The notes below the pieces were generated by a model. It had not been told where the DNA came from. It saw only the letters and a list, made by a program, of their open reading frames with translations, and did no database searches. The position numbers and the translations under genes were made by a program. From JAWVFN01 sp963696625 (GTDB lineage Bacteria; Actinomycetota; Thermoleophilia; Solirubrobacterales; 70-9): 64,000 bases of DNA. Of the stretch, positions 58,268 to 64,000 are shown in pieces. Numbering within the stretch: the first letter of the stretch is position 1; each line of letters begins with the position of its first letter. The stretch spans positions 103,006 through 167,005 of the forward strand of contig CAVOKZ010000033.1 of the NCBI GenBank assembly GCA_963696625.1, read 5' to 3'.

Positions 58268-59182
58268 ATGCGTATCCATGCTGACCCGCAACTCGTGGTC
58301 GCGCCGCTCGAGGGCGGCCACGAGGGGGCAACCGTCGTGATCGAGCCGATGATCGGGGGTTACGTGGAGCACGCGCGCGAGGCGATGGAGAAGGCCGACG
58401 GCGCGCTCTCGCGCTTCAAGGCGCTGGGAATCGGCGGCCGCAAGATCGAGGTGCCATGCCCCGCGTTCCTCGTCCGCCACCCGACCGCGGGCGACATCCT
58501 GATCGACACCGGCCTGCACCCGGCGATCGCGACCAACCCGCGGCACAACTTCGGCACCCTCGCGGCCCGCGCAGTGCCGCCGAAGCTCGAGCCCGGCGAG
58601 GACATCCCTGCCCAGCTGCGCAAGAAGGGAATCGACCCGCGCCGGATTCGCGTGGTGATCATGACCCACCTCCACCTCGACCACGCCTCGGCGATGTCCG
58701 AGTTCGGCGACTCGACCTTCGTCTTCAGCGCGACCGAGTGGGACGACGCCACCGCGGGCGGGCGCATGCTGCTGCGCGGCTACGTCCCCTCCCAGTACGA
58801 CCACGCCTTCGACTATCTGATGGTCGACTTCGAGTCGCCGGTCGAGGCCGCGCCGATCGACTCCTACGGCTCGTTCGCGCGCACCTTCGACCTCTTCGGG
58901 GACGGCAGCATCCGGCTGGCGTACACGCCGGGCCACAGCGCCGGTCACGTCTCGGTGATCCTGCGCCTGCCGCGGCGCGACTTCGTCGTCGGCGGCGACC
59001 TCCTCTACACCTTCCGCCAGCTCGTCGGCGGACCGCCGCAGCCCCGCCCCTACGACGAGCACAACTGGCGCCGCTCGCTGAAGGAGATGCAGCTCTTTCA
59101 CCGCGAGTTCCCCTACGCGGTGATCACGCCGGGCCACGACGTCGAGTTCTACGAGAAGCTCGAGGACCGCTACGAGGAGTGA
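58268..59182 (+). CDS. Metallo-beta-lactamase-fold hydrolase (lactonase-like)
   Basis: About 304 residues. The metal motif THLHLDHASAMSEF is complete, with further ligands in YTPGHSAGHVSVIL, FVVGGDLLYTF and VITPGHDVEFY. Overall order and length resemble AttM/AiiA-type N-acyl-homoserine lactonases, but many relatives act on other lactones or thioesters. The start is ATG 58268 or ATG 58259. Its 3' end overlaps the convergent acyltransferase by 13 bp. Confidence 0.87.
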   Translation: MRIHADPQLVVAPLEGGHEGATVVIEPMIGGYVEHAREAMEKADGALSRFKALGIGGRKIEVPCPAFLVRHPTAGDILIDTGLHPAIATNPRHNFGTLAARAVPPKLEPGEDIPAQLRKKGIDPRRIRVVIMTHLHLDHASAMSEFGDSTFVFSATEWDDATAGGRMLLRGYVPSQYDHAFDYLMVDFESPVEAAPIDSYGSFARTFDLFGDGSIRLAYTPGHSAGHVSVILRLPRRDFVVGGDLLYTFRQLVGGPPQPRPYDEHNWRRSLKEMQLFHREFPYAVITPGHDVEFYEKLEDRYEE

Positions 59183-59970
59183 GTCTTCGCGGTCGGCTCG
59201 GGTGAGCCGTCGGGGATCTGCTCGCCCAGGGACTTGAGCACGTTCTTGCGCCCGTTCTCCTCGAGCGTCACGTAGAGCTTGCGGACCTCGTCGAAGACCT
59301 TGTTCGCGACCTCCTGCTGCTGCTCGCGGGTCGGCTCGGCGACCTGGGGGAAGACGAGCGGCTCACCGTACTGGACGGTGACCTTGGGGAAGCGCAGGCG
59401 CTTCCAGCTGCGAACGCCGGCCGATCCGTGGATCGCGCAGGGAACGACGGGGACGCCGGTCTCGAGCGCCAGCTTGCCGACGCCGCGCTTGGGCTCGCCG
59501 AGGTCGCCGCTGCGCGAGCGGCCGCCCTCGGCGTACATCAGCACGCAGCCCTGGCGGGCGAGGACGGTGTGGGCGGTCTTGAACGCCTCCTGGTCGTCGT
59601 AGCCGCGGCGGACCGGGAACACGCCGCTGTGCTTGAAGACGTAGCGGAACAGCGGGTTGCTGAACAGCTGCGACTTGGCCATGAACTGGACCTTGCGGCG
59701 CGAGTAAACGGCGGCGAAGAAGTGGTCCATCTGGCTGAAGTGGTTGGGGGTGACGATCGCCGGACCCCCGGTGGGAACGTTCTGAACGCCGATCTGGCGG
59801 GTGCGGTAGATCAGGATCGTCGGCAGGCTGAGGATGATGCGGACGAGGTCATAGATCCAGCCGATCCCCTTGCGGGCAGCTCGGTGGTACTGATCGAAGT
59901 ACTCGGCCGGGCGCGGGTCCTTGTAGACCTGCGGCTTGAGCTTCGATTCCCTGCGATTCCCCGCGGGCAT
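59170..59970 (-). CDS. 1-acyl-glycerol-3-phosphate acyltransferase (PlsC-like)
   Basis: About 266 residues. The acyltransferase motif NHFSQMD (H-x4-D) is at ~76-82; VFPVRRGYDD and MYAEGGRSRSGDLGEPKRGVGKLALETGVPVVPCAIHG follow, as in PlsC-type enzymes of phospholipid synthesis. One hydrophobic segment precedes the motif (DLVRIILSLPTILIY). ATG 59970 begins the protein. The glycerol kinase gene lies 32 bp upstream on the same strand, a sensible neighbour for glycerolipid synthesis. Confidence 0.9.
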   Translation of the reverse strand: MPAGNRRESKLKPQVYKDPRPAEYFDQYHRAARKGIGWIYDLVRIILSLPTILIYRTRQIGVQNVPTGGPAIVTPNHFSQMDHFFAAVYSRRKVQFMAKSQLFSNPLFRYVFKHSGVFPVRRGYDDQEAFKTAHTVLARQGCVLMYAEGGRSRSGDLGEPKRGVGKLALETGVPVVPCAIHGSAGVRSWKRLRFPKVTVQYGEPLVFPQVAEPTREQQQEVANKVFDEVRKLYVTLEENGRKNVLKSLGEQIPDGSPEPTAKTHSS

Positions 59971-60002
59971 GGACTGATTTCTACCCTCCCCTACAGGGGC
60001 GG

Positions 60003-61466
60003 TTACGCGCCCGGATCGCCCGTGGCCCAGGCGCGTGAGCGCTCGACCGCCTCGGTCCAGCGCCCCAGGAGCGACTCGCGCTCGGCCTCGGCCATAGCCG
60101 GCTCGTAACGCGCCGCCTCGCGCCAGTTTGCCTCGACCTGCGCGAGCTCCCAGAAGCCGGTGGCGATCCCGGCGAGGTAGGCGGCGCCGAGCGCCGTGGT
60201 CTCGGCGATCTCGGGCACGATCACCGGGGCGCCGAGGACGTCGGCCTGGAACTGCATCAGCCAGGCGTTGGCGGTGGCGCCGCCGTCGGCCTTGAGCGAC
60301 GCGAGCCGCTCGCCCGAGGCCGCCTCCTGCGCCCGGACCGCGTCGACCGTCTGGTAGGCGATCGCCTCGAGCGCGGCTCGCGCCAGATGAGCGCGCCCGG
60401 AGCCTCGCGTGAGGCCGACGATCGTCCCCCGCGCGTAGGGGTCCCAGTGCGGCGAGCCGAGGCCGGTGAGCGCCGGCACGAAGTAGACGTCGTCGTTGGA
60501 GCCGAGCGAGGCCGCGAGCTGTTCGGTCTCCGCCGCGTCGGCGATCACCCCGAGCCCGTCGCGCAGCCACTGCACGGCGGCGCCGGTGACGAAGACGGCG
60601 GCCTCGAGCGCGTAGGGAACCTCCTCACCCACCCCCGCCGCAACCGTGGTCAGCAGGCCTTCGACCGGCGACGGCGCGCTCGTGCCCGCATGGAGGAGGA
60701 CGAAGCTGCCGGTGCCGTACGTGTTCTTGGCCTCGCCCGGCGAGTGGCAGGCCTGGCCGAAGAGCGCCGCCTGCTGGTCGCCGCCGATGCCGGCGACCAG
60801 CACCTCGCCGCCGAACTCGGAGGTCGTGCCATATGCGTGCGAGGAGGGAAGCGGCTCCGGCAGGCACGCTGGATCGACGCCGAGCAGCTCGCAGAGGTCG
60901 GGGTCCCAGACGAGCTTGTGGATGTCGAAGAGCAGCGTCCGCGACGCGTTCGTGTAGTCGGTGAGGTGGCGGCCGGTGAGCTTGAACGCCAGCCACGAGT
61001 CGATCGTGCCGAACACCGTTCCCTCCGGGAGGTCGGCATTGCGGATCAGCCACTCGATCTTGGTCCCCGAGAAGTAGGGGTCGATGACGAGGCCGGTGCG
61101 CTCGCGTACGAGCTGCTCGTGACCGGCGGCCTTGAGCTCGTCGCAGCGCTCGGCCGTGCGCCGGTCCTGCCAGACGAGCGCGCGGTGCACGGGTTCGCCG
61201 GTGGCCGGGTCCCAGGCGACGACCGTCTCGCGCTGGTTGGTGATCCCGATCCCGCTCAGCTGCGAGCCCTGGATCCCGGCGTCGGTGATCGCCGAGTTGG
61301 CGACCTTGCGCGTCGTCTGCCAGATCTCGGCCGCGTCGTGCTCGACCCAGCCCGGCTGCGGGAAGTGCTGCTCGAACTCGCTGTAGCCCCGGCCGGCGAT
61401 GCGGCCGTCCGCACCGAAGACGAGGCAGGTGGTGCCGGTCGTCCCCTGGTCGATGGCGAGTATCAC
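60003..61466 (-). CDS. glpK: Glycerol kinase
   Basis: A 487-residue FGGY-family kinase phosphorylating glycerol to glycerol-3-phosphate. Features: LAIDQGTTGTTCLVFGADGRIAGRGYSEFEQHFPQPGWVEHD, GITNQRETVVAWD, VWQDRRTAERCDEL, PYFSGTKIEWLI, GIGGDQQAALFGQ, KNTYGTGSFVL, GLGSPHWDPYARG and GGATANAWLMQFQADVLG. All expected blocks are present. GTG 61466 overlaps the small upstream gene's stop (GTGA). No glpF or glpD is seen in the window. Confidence 0.96.
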   Translation of the reverse strand: MILAIDQGTTGTTCLVFGADGRIAGRGYSEFEQHFPQPGWVEHDAAEIWQTTRKVANSAITDAGIQGSQLSGIGITNQRETVVAWDPATGEPVHRALVWQDRRTAERCDELKAAGHEQLVRERTGLVIDPYFSGTKIEWLIRNADLPEGTVFGTIDSWLAFKLTGRHLTDYTNASRTLLFDIHKLVWDPDLCELLGVDPACLPEPLPSSHAYGTTSEFGGEVLVAGIGGDQQAALFGQACHSPGEAKNTYGTGSFVLLHAGTSAPSPVEGLLTTVAAGVGEEVPYALEAAVFVTGAAVQWLRDGLGVIADAAETEQLAASLGSNDDVYFVPALTGLGSPHWDPYARGTIVGLTRGSGRAHLARAALEAIAYQTVDAVRAQEAASGERLASLKADGGATANAWLMQFQADVLGAPVIVPEIAETTALGAAYLAGIATGFWELAQVEANWREAARYEPAMAEAERESLLGRWTEAVERSRAWATGDPGA

Positions 61467-61831
61467 CCGCCGGACGCTATTCGAACTCCTCGGCTGACCA
61501 GCATCCGCGCCATGGTCGAGGGTGCAACCCCGTAGCTGTCCGCCAGCCGCTGCAACCCTTCGAAGGTCTCCGTGGCCAGCTTGATGTTCACCTGGCGCAC
61601 GAACGGCGTTGGCGTCCGTCCTCGGTCCGGAAGCGCTGCTTTCGGCACATCAGTTTGCACGCCTCCGGCAGGCCGGGCTCCAAGCGATTCCCAGAAGGCA
61701 TCTTCAGACTCGAAACCCAGCTTCACCCAGTAACCCTCCGTCTCCGTTGGGTCCTCGCGGTCCGCCGGGTACCCATCGCTACCCGACGGGTAGCCACTGG
61801 TACCGGTTCTAAGGTCGAGGTCCTCCGACAT
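61463..61831 (-). CDS. Small protein with RHH-like C-terminus
   Basis: A 122-residue protein. The N-terminal ~75 residues are polar, Gly/Pro/Asp-rich and likely disordered except for a short helical piece (YWVKLGFESEDAFWESLG). The C-terminal ~45 (VRQVNIKLATETFEGLQRLADSYGVAPSTMARMLVSRGVR) has the strand-helix-helix pattern of ribbon-helix-helix DNA-binding proteins. It could autoregulate the glpK operon, or be an antitoxin without a toxin; no toxin-like partner is seen. ATG 61831 starts it. Confidence 0.6.
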   Translation of the reverse strand: MSEDLDLRTGTSGYPSGSDGYPADREDPTETEGYWVKLGFESEDAFWESLGARPAGGVQTDVPKAALPDRGRTPTPFVRQVNIKLATETFEGLQRLADSYGVAPSTMARMLVSRGVRIASGG

Positions 61832-61886
61832 GGAGCCATCGAACCCGTCCGGACGCCATGGAGGTAGCGCAGAAAGTGTCGATTCC

Positions 61887-62573
61887 TCAGCGTCTTGCTC
61901 GGTAGACGCGACCGAACTCGCGGCGCTGGCGACCGCGGTGAAGGAAACCGCCGAGCGAGCGACCGGTCGCGCGGTGCGAGAGCGGCAGCTCGATCTCCTT
62001 GACGCGGCGTCCCGCTCGCACCGCGTCCACCGTCATCGCCATCTCCATTCCCCAGCCATCAGCAAAGGGCAATAGCTCGCGCAGAGTCGAGGCCTTCATC
62101 GCGCGCTGGCCCGAGATCGGGGCGTCGGCGCGGAACCCGCAGAGCTCCTCGATCTTCTCGCGCGCGTAGCCCACCGCGATCCCGAAGCCTCCGCCCTCGC
62201 GGCGGGCGAACTTGGCGATCGCCAGGTCGCACTCGCCCGATTCGACCGCCTCGACCAGCTTCACCAGCTCCGCCGCGGAGGCGCCGAGGTCACCGTCGCA
62301 GAGCAGGATCGTCGCGTCGTCATCGACGTTGCGCAGCACCACCTCGGCGGCGGCGGTGACGTTGCCGCCCTTGCCGAGCGGCTCGAAGCGGCCCACGATC
62401 TCGGCCCCGTGCTCCTCGGCGACGGCCGCGGTGTGGTCGATCGAGCCGTCGTCGGCAACGTAGAGGTGCTCGCCGGGGATCGTCTGGGCCAGGGCCTCCA
62501 GGGTCGCGCCGATCGTGCCGGCCTCGTTGTGGGCGGCGACGATCGCTGCCCGGTGAGAGTTTGGCGGCGGCAC
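61887..62573 (-). CDS. Glycosyltransferase family 2
   Basis: About 228 residues, GT-A fold: AAIVAAHNEAGTIGATLEAL, LYVADDGSIDHTAAVAEEHGAEIVGRFEPLGKGGNVTAAAEVV, ILLCDGDLGASAAELVKLVEAV with the DxD-like metal site, and DAPISGQRAMKASTL. It resembles glucosyl-3-phosphoglycerate synthase-like and dolichyl-phosphate sugar synthase enzymes. GTG 62573 avoids overlap with the divergent biotinyl gene; a longer frame from 62615 also exists. Acceptor and donor unknown. Confidence 0.83.
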   Translation of the reverse strand: MPPPNSHRAAIVAAHNEAGTIGATLEALAQTIPGEHLYVADDGSIDHTAAVAEEHGAEIVGRFEPLGKGGNVTAAAEVVLRNVDDDATILLCDGDLGASAAELVKLVEAVESGECDLAIAKFARREGGGFGIAVGYAREKIEELCGFRADAPISGQRAMKASTLRELLPFADGWGMEMAMTVDAVRAGRRVKEIELPLSHRATGRSLGGFLHRGRQRREFGRVYRARR

Positions 62574-62594
62574 GGGCGGATATTGTGCCGCGCC

Positions 62595-62807
62595 ATGGCT
62601 GACATTGAAGCTCACATAACGGGAACCGTCTGGAAGATCGAGGTCAAGGTCGGCGACGAGGTCTCCGACGGGGACACCGTCGTCATCCTCGAGTCGATGA
62701 AGATGGAGATGCCGGTCGAGGCCGAAGACGACGGCAAGGTCGCCGAGATCAAGTGCGAGGAAGGCCAGTCGGTCTCAGAGGGCGATGTCCTCGTCGTCCT
62801 CGAATAG
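62595..62807 (+). CDS. Stand-alone biotinyl carrier domain protein
   Basis: A 70-residue biotin/lipoyl-attachment domain and nothing else. The biotin site is the Lys in VVILESMKMEMPVEA; two symmetrical halves (IEAHITGTVWKIEVKVGDEV and KVAEIKCEEGQSVSEGDVLVVLE) make the flattened barrel. Such small BCCPs serve acyl-CoA carboxylases whose alpha subunit lacks or supplements a carrier. It overlaps the following enoyl-CoA hydratase by 23 bp, and bioB lies next. The carboxyltransferase at 47251 is a possible partner. Confidence 0.9.
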   Translation: MADIEAHITGTVWKIEVKVGDEVSDGDTVVILESMKMEMPVEAEDDGKVAEIKCEEGQSVSEGDVLVVLE

Positions 62808-63609
62808 CGAAGAGCTGGCCGGCGGCAAGCTCCTTCTCGACTATCCGGCCGAGGCCGTCGCCCGCCTGACGCTCAACCGGCCGAGCGCCCGCAACGCGCT
62901 CGACCACGAGACGCTGGGCGCGCTGGCCGAAGCGATGCCCTCGCTCGACCGCGGGATCGAGGTCCGCTGCGTGATCCTCACCGGCAAGGGCAAGGCCTTC
63001 TCGGCGGGCTACGACATCGCCGCGATCCCGGATGACAGCTTCGAGACCGACGCCGAGGCGCTCGTCGCCCACCCCTTCCAAAAGGCGCTCGACACAGTCG
63101 CCGCACATCCCTGGCCGGTGCTCTGCTCGATCAACGGCCACGCGCTCGGCGGCGGGCTCGAGCTGGCGCTCTGCTGCGACCTCCGGGTCTGTGCCTCCGG
63201 GGTGAAGCTCGGGATGCCGCCGGCGAAGCTGGGGCTGATCTACGGCCACACCGGCCTGCGGCGCTTCATCGAGACCGTGGGAGTGCCGTGGACCCGCCAC
63301 CTGTTCCTCGTCGGCGACAGCCTCAGCTCGACCCGGGCCGAGAAGATCGGGCTCGTCCACGAGGAGGTCGACCCGGACGAGCTCGAGGCGGAGTCGGTCG
63401 AGCTCGCCGCCGAGATCGCCGCCAACGCGCCGCTGTCGATGAAGGGCAACAAGCTGGCGATCGACACGCTCGCCGCCAATCCGGTGCTGACGCCGGAGCA
63501 GGAGAAGGAGCTGATCGAGCTGCGCGAATCGTGCTTTACCTCCGAGGACTTCCGCGAGGGCATCGTCGCCTTCGGCGAGAAGCGCAAGCCGAGCTGGAAG
63601 GGCCGCTGA
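62785..63609 (+). CDS. Enoyl-CoA hydratase/isomerase family protein
   Basis: A 274-residue crotonase-fold protein: LNRPSARNALDHETLGALAEAM, KAFSAGYDIAAIP, GHALGGGLELALCCDLRVCASGVKLGMPPAKLGLIYGHTGLRRF, GLVHEEVDPDELE. The second catalytic-position residue (KLGLIY context, normally Glu one turn earlier) is not a clear Glu, so reaction type is open. ATG 62785 lies within the biotinyl gene; no later start has a better site. The N-terminus is Ser-rich. Confidence 0.87.
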   Translation: MSSSSSNSEELAGGKLLLDYPAEAVARLTLNRPSARNALDHETLGALAEAMPSLDRGIEVRCVILTGKGKAFSAGYDIAAIPDDSFETDAEALVAHPFQKALDTVAAHPWPVLCSINGHALGGGLELALCCDLRVCASGVKLGMPPAKLGLIYGHTGLRRFIETVGVPWTRHLFLVGDSLSSTRAEKIGLVHEEVDPDELEAESVELAAEIAANAPLSMKGNKLAIDTLAANPVLTPEQEKELIELRESCFTSEDFREGIVAFGEKRKPSWKGR

Positions 63610-63674
63610 CGAATTCGGCGAACCGCCTCGCCGGACGTCGTTGTCCTCCGCCCAAGTCGGGACGCGGGACCCTA

Positions 63675-63712
63675 GCCTGGGAGCGTCCGGTCCAATTCCT
63701 AGCCTCCCAGGC
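63675..63712 (+). promoter_or_regulatory. Stem-loop/repeat element before bioB
   Basis: GCCTGGGAG (63675-63683) and CTCCCAGGC (63704-63712) are perfectly complementary across a 20-base loop and end one base before the bioB ATG. CCTAGCCT also occurs twice as a direct repeat (63671, 63698). The stem would hide the initiation region if transcribed, or the pair could be a repressor site. No Shine-Dalgarno is otherwise visible. Confidence 0.5.
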
Positions 63713-63713
63713 A

Positions 63714-64000
63714 ATGGAGCCCCTGATCAGCTTCGAAGAGGCGCTCGCCCTCGGCGAGCTCTCCACCCACGAGGAGATCGGCGAGCTGGTCGAGCGCGCC
63801 TGGGCCGTGCGCCGCGAGAACTTCGGCGACTCAACCGACATGTGCTCGCTGGTCAACGCCAAGTCCGGCGGCTGCGCCGAGGACTGCGGCTTCTGCGCGC
63901 AGTCGCGCTACGCCGAGGCCGACACGCCGATGCACGCGATGATGGAGCCCGATCAGATCCTCGAGCACGCGAAGGCGGCCGAGGCGGCGGGCGCCCACCG
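63714..64000 (+). CDS. bioB: Biotin synthase, N-terminal part (runs off the window)
   Basis: The first ~95 codons of a radical-SAM enzyme that inserts sulfur into dethiobiotin. The cluster motif C-x3-C-x2-C is in SGGCAEDCGFCAQSRYAEAD, preceded by VNAKSGG as in BioB. It runs past base 64000. Neighbouring biotin-carrier gene supports the call. ATG 63714 directly follows the stem-loop. Confidence 0.93.
   Translation, partial: MEPLISFEEALALGELSTHEEIGELVERAWAVRRENFGDSTDMCSLVNAKSGGCAEDCGFCAQSRYAEADTPMHAMMEPDQILEHAKAAEAAGAH

Noticed and set aside
61463..61831. Toxin-antitoxin pair
   Set aside because: The C-terminal RHH-like region suggests an antitoxin, but the co-translated neighbour is a complete glycerol kinase and no toxin-like gene is adjacent.
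1..64000. CRISPR array, tRNA or rRNA genes
   Set aside because: No regularly spaced direct repeats and no tRNA- or rRNA-like stretches were recognised on reading; a covariance search would be decisive for tRNA.

Overview
The window is high-GC bacterial DNA, densely packed, with many GTG and TTG starts and many 4-base ATGA or GTGA overlaps between consecutive genes. Paired yrbE genes with an Mce-type ATPase, an MscL with a C-terminal zinc ribbon, DUF3618/DUF4235/holin-family envelope genes, and the general codon style point to an actinobacterium. The Thermoleophilia/Solirubrobacterales are my best guess; this is inference, as no rRNA or other marker is present. It reads as ordinary chromosome (metabolism, envelope, transport) with two fresh insertion sequences and some small repeat elements. 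I saw no rRNA, tRNA, CRISPR array or prophage.

Layout. 1-3172: a minus-strand Mce-type lipid transport cluster (two YrbE permeases, ATPase) followed by the start of an MMPL-type transporter. 3264-7948: a lipoprotein and a tandem family of secreted PQQ-type sugar dehydrogenases (three intact, one decayed). 7954-8377: a small four-helix-bundle gene between inverted heptamer repeats. 8382-11518: a PucR-type regulator, then amt-glnK. 11756-15089: a tightly coupled trio of circularly permuted ATP-grasp, class C26 amidotransferase/hydrolase and GCS2 ligase. 15173-16216 and 34842-35885: two near-identical IS481-family elements. 16570-20507: an aldehyde dehydrogenase and two secreted glycosidase-like proteins. 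20551-24256: an S-box (SAM-I) riboswitch and metH. 24309-32444: hydrolase, M19 dipeptidase, a glycosyltransferase/flippase-like fusion, a large membrane protein, HemQ, and a HATPase/STAS-like pair. 32537-36267: an Fe-S/redox group (ferredoxin reductase, BolA, glutaredoxin, ErpA).

36300-44369: a thioredoxin-fold protein, epimerase, DegV, AI-2E permease, a four-gene envelope operon, then a TetR/nitrilase pair with its operator and an acyltransferase-like gene. 44385-52642: an acyl-CoA catabolic block (MerR, CoA-transferase, BKACE, carboxyltransferase, enoyl-CoA hydratase, two acyl-CoA dehydrogenases, one frameshifted) interrupted by mscL. 52760-59970: MerR plus MFS efflux, a second MFS, two SDRs, a metallo-beta-lactamase-fold hydrolase and a PlsC-type acyltransferase. 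60003-64000: glpK, a small RHH-like gene, a GT2, a stand-alone biotinyl domain, another enoyl-CoA hydratase and the start of bioB.

The most unusual items are: (1) IS481 copies whose transposase has no stop codon of its own and takes TAG from the CTAG target it duplicates, with one copy landing exactly in the erpA stop codon; (2) a heptamer inverted-repeat element, once carrying a four-helix-bundle gene and once empty, whose arms encode the ends of neighbouring proteins; (3) a PII protein lacking the modifiable Tyr51; (4) the ATP-grasp/C26/GCS2 operon, a candidate uncharacterised amide-ligase pathway.
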